A stretch of DNA of 64,000 nucleotides from positions 1 to 64,000 of the forward strand of contig NZ_QUZH01000027.1 in assembly GCF_009761675.1 (NCBI RefSeq), in the 5' to 3' direction. Source of the stretch: Bhargavaea sp. CC-171006. GTDB taxonomy: Bacteria; Bacillota; Bacilli; Bacillales_A; Planococcaceae. The notes under the pieces were generated by a model, which worked only from the letters and a program-made list of their open reading frames with translations, was not told where the DNA came from and did not search any database. Position numbers and translations under genes: made by a program. Shown in pieces: positions 55,776 to 64,000 of the stretch (within the stretch, counting starts at the first letter, position 1; every line of letters begins with the position of its first letter).

Positions 55776-56699
55776 TCACCTCTTGTCTTCAGCCATGCCA
55801 AACATTTTCTCGGGCTTCATCAACCCGTTTTTTTCAGGATGGCGCCGATAAACGGCCACCGCCCGGCCGCCATCATAAATGACAATCCTCGGGTGATCAG
55901 CAAGCAGCGGATGCGCAGGCAGCACCTGGCCGTTCCTTATTTTGGCAAGAAGAACGTCATCCGCCTTCAAGGTAGGAAACTCGGACAGCGCCCGTTCAAC
56001 GGGAAGCAGTGCCGCTTCCAGGATGCCGCGATCCCGCTGCTGTTCGACTTCCGACAGTGTCAGGCAGTCTTCTGCCATGAAGGGACCGGATGCGGTTCGC
56101 ACAAGGGAAGCCATATGGGACGGAAAGCCCAGCTTTTCGCCGATTTGCACAGCGAGCGTGCGAATATAGGTACCCTTACCGCAGACGACCCTGATCCGAA
56201 ATTCCACTTCATTGCCTTCAAACAACTGCCCATGAGACAAAAGTTCAATCTCTCTAATCAGAACCCTTCGCGAAGGCCGCTCGACAGATTGTCCCTGACG
56301 CGCATACTCATACAGCCGCTTCCCGTTCACCTTCACCGCCGAATACATCGGAGGGATCTGTGTGATTTCACCGGTCAGCGCCTGGAGCACTTCCCGGATT
56401 TCCGAGCCGGAGAAACGCTTTGGGGTCAGATCCTGTTCCACTGTCGCTCCCGAGGCATCCTCGGTCTCCGTGGAACGGCCGATGCTGACGACGGCCTCGT
56501 ATGTCTTTCCCATGTCCGTCACATACTCGGCCGCCTTTGTCGCTCGGCCGAGGCAGATCGGAAGGACGCCTTCGACATCCGGATCGAGTGTGCCCGTATG
56601 GCCGATGCGTTTCATCCCGAGAATCTTCCTGAGCCGGAAAACACAGTCGTGTGAAGTCATCCCCTTTTCTTTCCAGAGAGGCAGGATTCCCTCAAGCAT
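55776..56699 (-). CDS. truB: tRNA pseudouridine synthase B
   Basis: This 307-residue enzyme makes pseudouridine 55 in the T loop of tRNAs. GHTGTLDPDVEGVLP holds the catalytic Asp, TKTYEA-like GKTYEAVVSIG follows, and a C-terminal PUA-like region (about 235-300) is visible. The start is ATG 56699 (MLEGILPLWKEKGMTSHD) behind AAAGGAGGAG. A hairpin separates it from rbfA, but the genes are otherwise arranged as an operon. Confidence 0.96.
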   Translation of the reverse strand: MLEGILPLWKEKGMTSHDCVFRLRKILGMKRIGHTGTLDPDVEGVLPICLGRATKAAEYVTDMGKTYEAVVSIGRSTETEDASGATVEQDLTPKRFSGSEIREVLQALTGEITQIPPMYSAVKVNGKRLYEYARQGQSVERPSRRVLIREIELLSHGQLFEGNEVEFRIRVVCGKGTYIRTLAVQIGEKLGFPSHMASLVRTASGPFMAEDCLTLSEVEQQRDRGILEAALLPVERALSEFPTLKADDVLLAKIRNGQVLPAHPLLADHPRIVIYDGGRAVAVYRRHPEKNGLMKPEKMFGMAEDKR

Positions 56700-56724
56700 G
56701 GCGTTCTCCTCCTTTCCTATGTAC

Positions 56725-56762
56725 GGAAAACAAGCCTGCATGCCGGAAAGGCTGCAGGCTTA
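56725..56762 (-). terminator. Hairpin between rbfA and truB
   Basis: AAGCCTGCA pairs with TGCAGGCTT and is followed by GTTTTCC on the minus strand. It could be a partial terminator in the long operon. Confidence 0.7.
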
Positions 56763-56765
56763 TTC

Positions 56766-57119
56766 TCAGTCTTCCGGATTCGCTTCGTTTACCTCACGGA
56801 GAAGCGATTCGATCCGGTTGCCGTAGTCGACGGACTCATCAAATTCGAAAAGCAGCTCCGGCGTCTTTCGCAGGCGGATCCGATTTCCGATCTCAGAACG
56901 GATGAATCCCTTGGCCTTTGTCAGGCCTTTTAGCGTATCTTCCTTCTGACGGTCATCGCCAAGAACCGAGATAAACACTGTCGCCTGCTGAAGGTCGCCG
57001 GTCACCTCGACGTCGGTAACCGTGACGAACCCGATTCTCGGGTCCTTCAGCTTTCGGCCGATAATGTCGCCCATTTCTTTTTTCATCTGTTCCGCCACGC
57101 GGTTTGCCCTCATTGTCAT
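56766..57119 (-). CDS. rbfA: Ribosome-binding factor A
   Basis: This 117-residue KH-like protein is needed for late 30S maturation and cold adaptation. [40 protein letters not shown] matches the family nearly throughout its N-terminal half. [21 protein letters not shown] is the C-terminal signature. The start is ATG 57119 (MTMRANRV), six bases after GAGGTG. It lies 20 bases after ylxP. Confidence 0.97.
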   Translation of the reverse strand: MTMRANRVAEQMKKEMGDIIGRKLKDPRIGFVTVTDVEVTGDLQQATVFISVLGDDRQKEDTLKGLTKAKGFIRSEIGNRIRLRKTPELLFEFDESVDYGNRIESLLREVNEANPED

Positions 57120-57139
57120 ATAGAACACCTCGGCTTCCG

Positions 57140-57418
57140 CTATAAATGATACTTCTTGCTGCTTGTCATCTCCCAGCCCGAGTGGGACATCAGGAAGTTC
57201 AGCACCCGGTCGATCTCACGCTCGGCCACGGTCCCCGAGGAAGATACCGCAGCCAGGGTGAGACCGGCACGCTGCCAAAGGTCCTGATGGTCCGTTTCGG
57301 CGATGGAGATGTTGTACTGCTGACGGGCCCTGGTGAGCATGCGCTGCAGAATCGCCCGCTTTTCCTTTAGCGAATGTGTTTCGTACAGGAAGAATTCACA
57401 TTCGGCGGCGACAATCAC
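57140..57418 (-). CDS. ylxP: YlxP (DUF503)
   Basis: This 92-residue protein has [44 protein letters not shown], the DUF503 signature. The family is conserved between infB and rbfA in Firmicutes and has been linked to ribosome assembly; the detailed activity is not established. It starts at GTG overlapping the infB stop (GTGA), so translation is coupled. Confidence 0.92.
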   Translation of the reverse strand: MIVAAECEFFLYETHSLKEKRAILQRMLTRARQQYNISIAETDHQDLWQRAGLTLAAVSSSGTVAEREIDRVLNFLMSHSGWEMTSSKKYHL

Positions 57419-59793
57419 TTCCGCTCGACTTCTTCCATTACAAACGCTTCGATGACATCGCCTTCTTGGATGTCGTTATAGTTTTTGACGGTCAGGCCGC
57501 ATTCATACCCGCGGGAGACTTCTTTAACATCATCCTTGAAGCGTTTGAGCGTATCCAGCTCGCCTTCAAAGATGACCACGCCGTCGCGGATCACCCGCAC
57601 GCCGGAGTCTCTTGTGACTTTGCCGTCGGTGACATAGCCGCCTGCGATCGTGCCCACTTTGGAAACCTTGAAGGTTTCACGCACTTCCACCTGGCCGATG
57701 ATCTTCTCTTCGAACTCCGGATCCAGCATTCCCTTCATCGCGGATTCGATCTCTTCGATCACCTTATAGATGATGCGGTGAAGCCGGACATCAACGCCCT
57801 CTGCCTCAGCGGCGCGTTTCGCGTTTACATCAGGACGGACGTTGAATCCGATGACGATGGCATTGGATGCAGCCGCCAAAGTGATATCCGATTCAGTGAT
57901 GGCACCGACACCGGTATGGATGATCTTGACGTTGACGCCTTCAACCTCGATTTTCATGAGGGAAGCGGCAAGCGCCTCGACCGTACCCTGAACATCAGCT
58001 TTGACGATCAGGTTGATATCTTTCATTTCACCCTGCTTCATATGTTCGAAGAGGTTATCAAGGGTGACGCGGTTCTTTTCGCCGCGCTGTTCTTGAAGGT
58101 CGTCCATCGCGCGTGATTCACCGACCTGGCGAGCCGTCTTTTCGTCCTCGAAGACGACGAAACGGTCACCCGCGAACGGTACATCACTCAGGCCTGTGAT
58201 TTCAACAGGAGCCGAAGGGAGCGCTTCTTTAACCCGTCGGCCGACATCATTGACCATTGCCCGGACACGCCCGAATGTGGAGCCGACAACAATCGGATCA
58301 CCGACTTTGAGTGTTCCCTCCTGCACAAGCAGGGTTGCAACGGCGCCGCGGCCCTTATCCAGTTGTGCCTCAATGACGGTTCCGCGGGCATTCTGGTCAG
58401 GGTTGGCCTTCAGTTCTTCCACTTCGGAAACGAGCACGACCATTTCGAGCAGGGTATCAATCCCTTCGCCTTTCAGAGCGGACACCGGTACGAAGATCGT
58501 GTCTCCGCCCCAGTCCTCCGGTACGAGACCGTGCTCGGTCAGTTCCTGGATGACACGGTCAGGGTTTGCCGTCGGCTTGTCGACCTTATTCACCGCCACG
58601 ATGATCGGCACTTCTGCAGCCTTTGCGTGGTTGATCGCTTCGACAGTCTGGGGCATGACACCGTCATCCGCCGCAACGACGAGAATGGTAATGTCGGTGA
58701 TTTTCGCACCGCGTGCACGCATGGTTGTAAACGCAGCGTGTCCCGGTGTATCGAGGAAGGTGATTTTCTTGCCGTTCGCTTCGACTTGATAGGCACCGAT
58801 GTGCTGGGTGATGCCTCCCGCTTCTCCTTCGGTCACTTTCGTGTTCCGGATGGAGTCAAGAAGCGTCGTCTTCCCGTGGTCAACGTGGCCCATGATCGTG
58901 ACGACAGGCGGACGTTCTTCCTTAAGCTCTTCTGCACCTTCTTCTTCTTCGAAGTAGGTCTCAAGGTCTGTGCGGTCGATGCGGATTTCTTCTTCCACTT
59001 CCACACCATAGTCGGCACAGATCAGTTCGATCGCATCTTTATCAAGCTCCTGGTTGATCGTCGCCATGACGCCGAGCATAAAGAGCTTCTTGATGATCTC
59101 GGATGGTTCCCTGCCAAGCTTTTTCGCGAGTTCCGCAACGCTCAGGGACTCATAGAAAGTGATTTTCTCCGGTAGCGGCTTTGGTGTGCGAGGAGCCTGC
59201 TGCTGGCTGTAGTTTCTCTTTTTCCCTTGGTGGGTACCGCGGATCTTGCGGCCCCCGCCACGGCGATTGCCGCCTTGGCCCCCGGGACGGTTGTTGCCGC
59301 CAGGACGGTTGCCGCCGCCTTGGCCCGCCGGACGGTTGCCGCCGCCCTGGCCTGACGGACGATTGCCGCTGCCCTGGCCTGACGGACGATTGCTGCCGCC
59401 CTGGCCTGACGGACGGTTGCCGCCGCCCTGGCCTGACGGACGGTTGCCGCCGCCTTGGCCTGACGGACGATTGCCGCTGCCCTGGCCTGACGGACGATTG
59501 CCGCCGCCTTGGCCTGCCGGACGGTTGCCGCCGCCCTGGCCTGCCGGACGATTGCCGCCGCCTTGACCACCCTGGCGGTTACCGCCGTTTTGGCCTGCCG
59601 GACGATTGCCGCTCTGATTGTTCGGACGGCTCCCGCCCTGACCGAATTTACGGTCCAGCTTTGATGTTACATCACTGTCAAGCACCGACATATGGTTCTT
59701 GACGTCCACCTTCATTTTGTCCAGCTCGTCAATGACTTCACGGCTCGACTTATTCACCTTTTTCGCATATTCATGAACTCTCATTTTCGTCAT
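57415..59793 (-). CDS. infB: Translation initiation factor IF-2
   Basis: This 792-residue GTPase places initiator tRNA on the ribosome. The N-terminal IF2_N motif is [24 protein letters not shown] Gly/Asn/Arg/Pro/Gln-rich linker of tandem nonapeptides covers about 63-161, followed by a second IF2_N motif. The G domain has [17 protein letters not shown] and NKVDK; domains II-IV follow, ending in the tRNA-binding C2 domain. It is some 75 residues longer than B. subtilis IF-2 because of the repeats. The start ATG is nine bases after GAGGAGG. Confidence 0.98.
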   Translation of the reverse strand: MTKMRVHEYAKKVNKSSREVIDELDKMKVDVKNHMSVLDSDVTSKLDRKFGQGGSRPNNQSGNRPAGQNGGNRQGGQGGGNRPAGQGGGNRPAGQGGGNRPSGQGSGNRPSGQGGGNRPSGQGGGNRPSGQGGSNRPSGQGSGNRPSGQGGGNRPAGQGGGNRPGGNNRPGGQGGNRRGGGRKIRGTHQGKKRNYSQQQAPRTPKPLPEKITFYESLSVAELAKKLGREPSEIIKKLFMLGVMATINQELDKDAIELICADYGVEVEEEIRIDRTDLETYFEEEEGAEELKEERPPVVTIMGHVDHGKTTLLDSIRNTKVTEGEAGGITQHIGAYQVEANGKKITFLDTPGHAAFTTMRARGAKITDITILVVAADDGVMPQTVEAINHAKAAEVPIIVAVNKVDKPTANPDRVIQELTEHGLVPEDWGGDTIFVPVSALKGEGIDTLLEMVVLVSEVEELKANPDQNARGTVIEAQLDKGRGAVATLLVQEGTLKVGDPIVVGSTFGRVRAMVNDVGRRVKEALPSAPVEITGLSDVPFAGDRFVVFEDEKTARQVGESRAMDDLQEQRGEKNRVTLDNLFEHMKQGEMKDINLIVKADVQGTVEALAASLMKIEVEGVNVKIIHTGVGAITESDITLAAASNAIVIGFNVRPDVNAKRAAEAEGVDVRLHRIIYKVIEEIESAMKGMLDPEFEEKIIGQVEVRETFKVSKVGTIAGGYVTDGKVTRDSGVRVIRDGVVIFEGELDTLKRFKDDVKEVSRGYECGLTVKNYNDIQEGDVIEAFVMEEVERK
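59311..59607 (-). repeat. 27-bp tandem repeats within infB
   Basis: About eleven in-frame 27-bp units encode NRPxGQGGG-type nonapeptides (x is A or S; G at the seventh to ninth places sometimes N or S). They form an unstructured positively charged linker in IF-2. Confidence 0.85.
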
Positions 59794-59797
59794 TCAG

Positions 59798-60115
59798 TCA
59801 GTCCTCCTCTGGTTCCTCAAGCAGGCTGGACAGCTTTTTCGCAAAGCCGCTGTCCAATATCGCCAGTGTGACGCGCGCCTCCTTTCCGATTGCATGGCCC
59901 AGTTCGTATCTCGTCCCGAACTCATGCACTGGAATTCCGTAATGGGCACCCTTGTCAGTGACTTTGCCACGGGTATTGTCCGAAGCATCGCCAGACAGAA
60001 TGACAAGCTTCGCTTTTCCCGAACGGATCGCTTCGATGGCGAGATCCTCGCCTGTCGCAATTTTGCGGGCGCGCGCCGCCAGCCCCAATAGGCTGTAAAT
60101 CTTTTGTTCGTTCAT
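59798..60115 (-). CDS. ylxQ: YlxQ, L7Ae-family RNA-binding protein
   Basis: This 105-residue protein has the L7Ae/L30e fold: LLGLAARARKIATGEDLAIEAIRSGKAKLVILSGDASDNT. These proteins bind kink-turn RNA. The gene always sits between ylxR and infB in Bacillales; it overlaps ylxR by four bases and ends five bases before infB. The exact RNA target in this organism is not visible. Confidence 0.93.
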   Translation of the reverse strand: MNEQKIYSLLGLAARARKIATGEDLAIEAIRSGKAKLVILSGDASDNTRGKVTDKGAHYGIPVHEFGTRYELGHAIGKEARVTLAILDSGFAKKLSSLLEEPEED

Positions 60116-60390
60116 AGCAGTTTTTCTCTCAGGATGAGGCGCAGTACCTCATCGTAGATTTCTTCAGGAACTTTGACGCCCAGCTGGCTGTCCAGCGATT
60201 TCCGCTTTTTCGCCATTTCAACAGCCTTTTCCGATTTGGAGATGTAGGTGCCGCGGCCCGACTTCTTTCCTGTCGGATCCACGGAAACTTCGCCTTCCTT
60301 TGTCCGGACGACGCGGATCATCTCTTTTTTCGGGAACATTTCGCCGGTTGCCGAGCATCTCCGGAGAGGGATTTTCTTGCCGTTCCCCAT
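60112..60390 (-). CDS. ylxR: YlxR (RnpM), RNA-binding protein
   Basis: This 92-residue protein has RRCSATGEMFPKKEMIRVVR and GRGTYISKS, the YlxR family signature for nucleic acid binding. In B. subtilis it was recently described as a modulator of RNase P (RnpM). I chose ATG 60390, eight bases after AAAGGA; an ATG at 60399 overlaps that site. It lies between nusA and ylxQ, 20 bases after nusA. Confidence 0.93.
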   Translation of the reverse strand: MGNGKKIPLRRCSATGEMFPKKEMIRVVRTKEGEVSVDPTGKKSGRGTYISKSEKAVEMAKKRKSLDSQLGVKVPEEIYDEVLRLILREKLL

Positions 60391-60410
60391 TGCTCCCATC
60401 CTTTCAAGAG

Positions 60411-61625
60411 TCAGTCTTCTTTCGATTCAGCTTCGTCTTCATCCCGTACGTCTTCGTACAGGTCGATATTTTCCGGGTTCCGATCGCCTATGCCCGGTTC
60501 ATCATACAGGCCGCCGGCATCTTCGGTCCACTCTTCGTCTTCCCATTGTTCTTCCGGCTCATCGGTCACCGTTCGGGGGTAGATGCCAAGTTCCGTTGCA
60601 TCCGCCTCACTCTTGATGTCGATCTTCCAGCCGGTAAGTTTTGCCGCAAGGCGGGCGTTCTGCCCGCGTTTGCCGATGGCGAGGGAAAGCTGGTAGTCAG
60701 GAACGACGACTGTAGTCGACTTGTCCTCTTCATTGACGAGTACATCCAGCACTTTGGCAGGGCTCAGTGCATTCGCCACAAAAATTTCCGGATTCTCGGA
60801 CCATTCCACGATATCGATCTTTTCCCCGGACAATTCATCCACGATCGTCTGTACCCGGTTGCCCCGGGCTCCGACGCAGGAACCGACAGGATCGACATCT
60901 TCATCATGGGCATAGACTGAAATTTTGGAGCGGTCGCCGGCCTCACGGGCAATTGACTTGATCTCGACGATGCCGTCATAGATTTCCGGCACTTCCATCT
61001 CGAACAGTCGGCGCAGCAGGCCGGGATGAGTCCGCGAAACGAACACTTGCGGGCCACGGGAAGCACGCTCCACTTTCGTGATATATACCTTGATGCGGTC
61101 ATGCGGGCGGTAGGTTTCGGATGGGATCTGCTCATTCTGGGGAAGAACCGCTTCCACCTTGCCCAGGCTCACATAGATGTTGCGCGGATCCAAGCGTTCG
61201 ACGACACCGTTGACGATGTCGTCTTGCCGGTCCACATACTCATCGTAGATCATGCCGCGTTCAGCCTCGCGTACACGTTGCGTGACAACCTGTTTCGCCG
61301 TCTGGGCTGCGATGCGGCCGAAGTTCCGTGGAGTCACTTCCTCTTCCAGCACGTCACCGATCTCATACAGAGGATTGACTTTGCGAGCTTCCTCAAGCGA
61401 GACCTGCAGGCGGTCATCCTCGACCTCCTCGACGACATCCTTGCGCGAGTACACTTTCATCGTGCCTGCGTCCATGTTCAAATCGACACGGACGTTCTGC
61501 GCCTGGTTGAAATTGCGGCGGTATGCGGTGACGAGGGCGGTTTCAATCGCCTCGACAAGCACATCCCTCGAAATGCCCTTTTGTTGCTCAAGGGCGTTGA
61601 GCGCTTCAAGAAGATCGCTGCTCAT
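60411..61625 (-). CDS. nusA: Transcription termination/antitermination factor NusA
   Basis: This 404-residue RNA polymerase-binding factor has an N-terminal domain (1-125). An S1 domain (about 135-200, [20 protein letters not shown]) and two KH domains ([49 protein letters not shown]) follow. The tail of about 55 residues is strongly acidic, longer than in B. subtilis (371 residues). It is the second gene of rimP-nusA-ylxR-ylxQ-infB. Confidence 0.97.
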   Translation of the reverse strand: MSSDLLEALNALEQQKGISRDVLVEAIETALVTAYRRNFNQAQNVRVDLNMDAGTMKVYSRKDVVEEVEDDRLQVSLEEARKVNPLYEIGDVLEEEVTPRNFGRIAAQTAKQVVTQRVREAERGMIYDEYVDRQDDIVNGVVERLDPRNIYVSLGKVEAVLPQNEQIPSETYRPHDRIKVYITKVERASRGPQVFVSRTHPGLLRRLFEMEVPEIYDGIVEIKSIAREAGDRSKISVYAHDEDVDPVGSCVGARGNRVQTIVDELSGEKIDIVEWSENPEIFVANALSPAKVLDVLVNEEDKSTTVVVPDYQLSLAIGKRGQNARLAAKLTGWKIDIKSEADATELGIYPRTVTDEPEEQWEDEEWTEDAGGLYDEPGIGDRNPENIDLYEDVRDEDEAESKED

Positions 61626-61649
61626 CTGTATTTCACTCCTATCCCGACA

Positions 61650-62126
61650 TTATGCCGAAAAATCGATGGCCAAACGTGCAAATGCAATTTTGTCCTTCGC
61701 AATCAGCACTTTCACTTTGCGTGTTTTCACTTTCATTTCAATTTCCGCACCATCTTCGCCGTAAGAAAGGAGATAACCTTCGAACTCTTTTCTTCCGTCG
61801 ATCTGCTCATAAGTCCTGATATGGACATACTGGCCGACCGCGCGTTCCATGTCCTGCTCTTTTTTGAGCGGGCGCTCGGCACCCGGCGAAGAGACTTCCA
61901 GGAAGTAGTTTTGCGAAATCGGGTCCGCCTCATCAAGCTTGACGCTCAGCTGTTCGCTGACAGCCGCGCACTGCTCGATGTCGATGCCTCCCCCGGGCGT
62001 GTCGATGAACACCCGCAGGAACCAATCGCGTCCCTCTTTAACAAATTCGATGTCGACAAGTTCCAGATCCTGCTCTTCGAGGATCGGCGTGACCAATGTT
62101 TCGACTTCTTGTGTAACTTTGCTCAT
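61650..62126 (-). CDS. rimP: Ribosome maturation factor RimP
   Basis: This 158-residue protein acts in 30S subunit assembly. [46 protein letters not shown] and [11 protein letters not shown] are the RimP signatures. AAGGAGG precedes ATG by seven bases. It opens the nusA-infB operon; a strong promoter lies just after the polC stop, and a hairpin lies in the leader. Confidence 0.96.
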   Translation of the reverse strand: MSKVTQEVETLVTPILEEQDLELVDIEFVKEGRDWFLRVFIDTPGGGIDIEQCAAVSEQLSVKLDEADPISQNYFLEVSSPGAERPLKKEQDMERAVGQYVHIRTYEQIDGRKEFEGYLLSYGEDGAEIEMKVKTRKVKVLIAKDKIAFARLAIDFSA

Positions 62127-62163
62127 AAGGACCTCCTTGTTTACAGGGAATTTCCCCCGACAA

Positions 62164-62193
62164 ACAGAAAAGAGCGGGGGACCCCACTCTTCT
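62164..62193 (-). terminator. polC terminator / rimP leader attenuator
   Basis: AGAGTGGGG pairs with CCCCGCTCT (one G-U) around TC, then TTTTCTG on the minus strand. It lies downstream of the rimP promoter, so it can stop both polC read-through and transcripts starting at that promoter. Confidence 0.78.
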
Positions 62194-62222
62194 GTGCGCG
62201 ACTATCCGAACTTGTTGAATCC

Positions 62223-62251
62223 ATTTTACCATAGCCGCACGGCTGTTGCAA
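62223..62251 (-). promoter_or_regulatory. Promoter of the rimP-nusA-infB operon
   Basis: TTGCAA, 17 bases and TAAAAT, with TGG before the -10, lie on the minus strand. The -35 ends five bases from the polC stop. Confidence 0.75.
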
Positions 62252-62255
62252 CAAA

Positions 62256-64000
62256 TCAGAAAAGCGAGAGCTGGTTGGCTTCGGGCATGCCTTCGAGGCA
62301 TCCGAGCTCATCCAGGTAGTCGATAATGGCTCTCGAAACACGGCCGCGCTGCTGGAGATCTTCCTTGGAAAGGAACTCCCCATTTTCTCTTGCTTCCGCA
62401 ATTGCGCGGGCCACGTTATTCCCGAGGCCGGGTACCGCGTTAAATGGCGGGATCAGTGAATCGCCTTCGATGACGAACTCGGTCGCCTTAGATTTGTAGA
62501 GATCCACCTTACCAAATTTATACCCGCGTTCGCACATTTCAAGCGCAAGCTCAAGGACGGTCAGGAGACTCTTTTCCTTCGGCGATGCATCCAGTCCCTT
62601 GGCCTCGATTTCGTCGATGCGGGCCCTGATCGTCGCAGATCCCTTGTTCATCGCGATCAGATCAAAGTCGGATGCGCGGACGGTGAAGTACGCCGCATAG
62701 TAGAGCAGCGGCTTATGGACCTTGAACCACGCAATCCGTACTGCCATGAGGACATAGGCGGCGGCGTGTGCCTTCGGGAACATGTACTTGATTTTTTTGC
62801 AGGAGTCGATGTACCAGTCCGGAACGCCATTCTTCTTCATCTCCGCTTCAAACTCGGGAGTGAGTCCGCGGCCTTTCCGCACCGACTCCATGATTTTGAA
62901 CGCAAGCGATGGCTCAAGACCTTTGTGCATCAGGTAGACCATGATATCATCCCGGCAGCCGATCACTTCGGACAGCACGCAGGTCTTGTTGTGGATCAGT
63001 TCCTGCGCATTGCCGAGCCAGACGTCAGTTCCGTGGGACAGCCCGGAAATTTGGACGAGTTCCGAGAACGTGGACGGCCTCGTATCCTCCAGCATCTGTC
63101 GGACAAAGCGGGTGCCGAATTCAGGGATGCCGAGCGTACCGGTTTTACACCTGATCTGCTCCTCGGTGACCCCAAGAGATTCAGGTGTGCTGAATATCTT
63201 CATGACTTCCTGGTCGTCGACCGGAATCTTTTTCGGATCCAGGCCGGACAGATCCTGAAGCATTCGGATGACCGTAGGATCATCGTGCCCGAGGATGTCC
63301 AGCTTCAGCAGGTTATCGTGGATCGAATGGAAGTCAAAATGAGTCGTCTTCCACGACGCCTCCTGGTCGTCCGCCGGGAACTGCACGGGGCTGAAATCAT
63401 AGATATCCATCGTGTCCGGCACAACAATGATTCCCCCCGGGTGCTGACCGGTGTTCCGCTTGACGCCGCTGCAGCCCTGGACAAGACGGTCGATTTCCGC
63501 ATTTCTCATCGTCAGGCCATTGTCGTTCATGTAACCGCGCACGTAACCGTATGCCGTCTTTTCGGCTACCGTGCCGATGGTGCCCGCACGGTACACATAG
63601 TCTTCACCAAACAGCTCTTTTGTATAATTGTGCGCGCGAGGCTGGTATTCGCCGCTGAAGTTCAGGTCGATATCCGGGACCTTGTCGCCCTTGAAGCCGA
63701 GGAATGTCTCGAACGGAATATCATGGCCGTCTTTTGTCATTGCGACTCCGCAGGTTTCACAATCTTTTCGCGGAAGGTCGAAGCCGGAGCCGATGGAACC
63801 GTCTGTGATGAATTCCGACTTTTTGCAGGACGGGCATACATAGTGCGGCGGAAGCGGATTGACTTCGGTGATTTCCATCATCGTCGCGACAAGCGACGAG
63901 CCGACCGACCCCCGGGATCCGACAAGGTAGCCGTCGTCCAGCGACTTTTTGACCAGCTTGTGCGAAATCAGATAAATGACCCCGAAGCCGTGTCCGATGA
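62256..64000 (-). CDS. polC: DNA polymerase III alpha subunit PolC, C-terminal part
   Basis: This is the Gram-positive replicative polymerase; 581 complete codons are visible and the 5' part runs past the window end. The zinc-binding region has CPSCKKSEF and CETCG. The palm has [16 protein letters not shown] with catalytic Asp residues, preceded by [26 protein letters not shown] and the fingers and helix-hairpin-helix region follow. The protein ends EANQLSLF, a C-terminal clamp-binding QLSLF motif. The frame is open to base 64000, so the methionine at 63881 is internal. No intein is visible. Confidence 0.97.
   Translation of the reverse strand, partial: IGHGFGVIYLISHKLVKKSLDDGYLVGSRGSVGSSLVATMMEITEVNPLPPHYVCPSCKKSEFITDGSIGSGFDLPRKDCETCGVAMTKDGHDIPFETFLGFKGDKVPDIDLNFSGEYQPRAHNYTKELFGEDYVYRAGTIGTVAEKTAYGYVRGYMNDNGLTMRNAEIDRLVQGCSGVKRNTGQHPGGIIVVPDTMDIYDFSPVQFPADDQEASWKTTHFDFHSIHDNLLKLDILGHDDPTVIRMLQDLSGLDPKKIPVDDQEVMKIFSTPESLGVTEEQIRCKTGTLGIPEFGTRFVRQMLEDTRPSTFSELVQISGLSHGTDVWLGNAQELIHNKTCVLSEVIGCRDDIMVYLMHKGLEPSLAFKIMESVRKGRGLTPEFEAEMKKNGVPDWYIDSCKKIKYMFPKAHAAAYVLMAVRIAWFKVHKPLLYYAAYFTVRASDFDLIAMNKGSATIRARIDEIEAKGLDASPKEKSLLTVLELALEMCERGYKFGKVDLYKSKATEFVIEGDSLIPPFNAVPGLGNNVARAIAEARENGEFLSKEDLQQRGRVSRAIIDYLDELGCLEGMPEANQLSLF

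Noticed and set aside
59246-59566. Pro/Arg-rich repetitive frame on the plus strand, and the idea of a CRISPR array
   Set aside because: The periodicity comes from tandem 27-bp coding repeats of infB. Units are contiguous without unique spacers.
61026-62234. 402-codon open frame on the plus strand
   Set aside because: Antisense to nusA and rimP, without start signals.

Overview
The window is a 64 kb stretch of core chromosome from a spore-forming, low-GC-lineage Gram-positive (order Bacillales). Base composition is high for that group, roughly 55% G+C by eye. Gene order follows the Bacillus subtilis polC-to-yneF region, read in reverse, and almost every gene is on the minus strand. Spore genes (cotE, spoVS, dpaA/dpaB, sirA, ricA, spoIIIE), 16S-complementary AGGAGG ribosome sites and frequent TTG starts support this. 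The composition and the pattern of missing genes suggest Planococcaceae (for example a Bhargavaea-like genus), but that placement is an inference.

Layout. 1-0.56 kb: 3' end of an IS1182-type insertion sequence. 0.58-4.0 kb: yqkE and a thiolase (minus), divergent from HMG-CoA lyase and yqkD (plus). 4.2-9.3 kb: yneF, sirA, transketolase, then the SOS cluster yneA-yneB-ynzC divergent from lexA, with three LexA boxes between. 9.4-12.8 kb: a YhfK-like reductase convergent with ynbB-glnA (no glnR between them). 12.9-22.8 kb: hfq, miaA, a lipase-glpD-glpK glycerol cassette, mutL and mutS. 22.9-31.4 kb: cotE, ricA, spoVS, ymdB, rny, recA, cinA, pgsA and a RodZ-like gene. 31.4-35.8 kb: ymfK, ymfI, ymfH, ymfF. 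36.3-41.9 kb: a BMP-type nucleoside ABC importer (nupNOPQ) with the GntR regulator nupR. 42.3-46.4 kb: spoIIIE/ftsK and RNase J2. 47-50.6 kb: dapA, asd, dpaB, dpaA, ymxH (lysine/dipicolinate branch). 50.7-64 kb: ymxG-type M16 protease, pnp, rpsO, ribF, truB, rbfA, ylxP, infB, ylxQ, ylxR, nusA, rimP and the 3' part of polC.

How the genes work together. The nusA-infB segment couples transcription elongation, tRNA/rRNA maturation and translation initiation. The SOS module (lexA, recA, yneA, yneB) has LexA boxes at its promoters. The mutSL-miaA-hfq cluster carries an inserted glycerol catabolism unit. The asd/dapA/dpaAB segment feeds lysine, diaminopimelate and spore dipicolinate synthesis.

I did not find a defence island, prophage, CRISPR array or other clearly new system. 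The most unusual signals are: two intergenic loci with phased 21-bp repeat units; two copies of a long imperfect palindromic element whose arms differ between copies yet stay self-complementary; a glycerol kinase lacking the regulatory histidine; a 47-nt asd/dapA overlap where dapG is missing; a probable CTG start in cotE; a Spo0A-type promoter with a 21-bp spacer at sirA; and a structured pnp leader.
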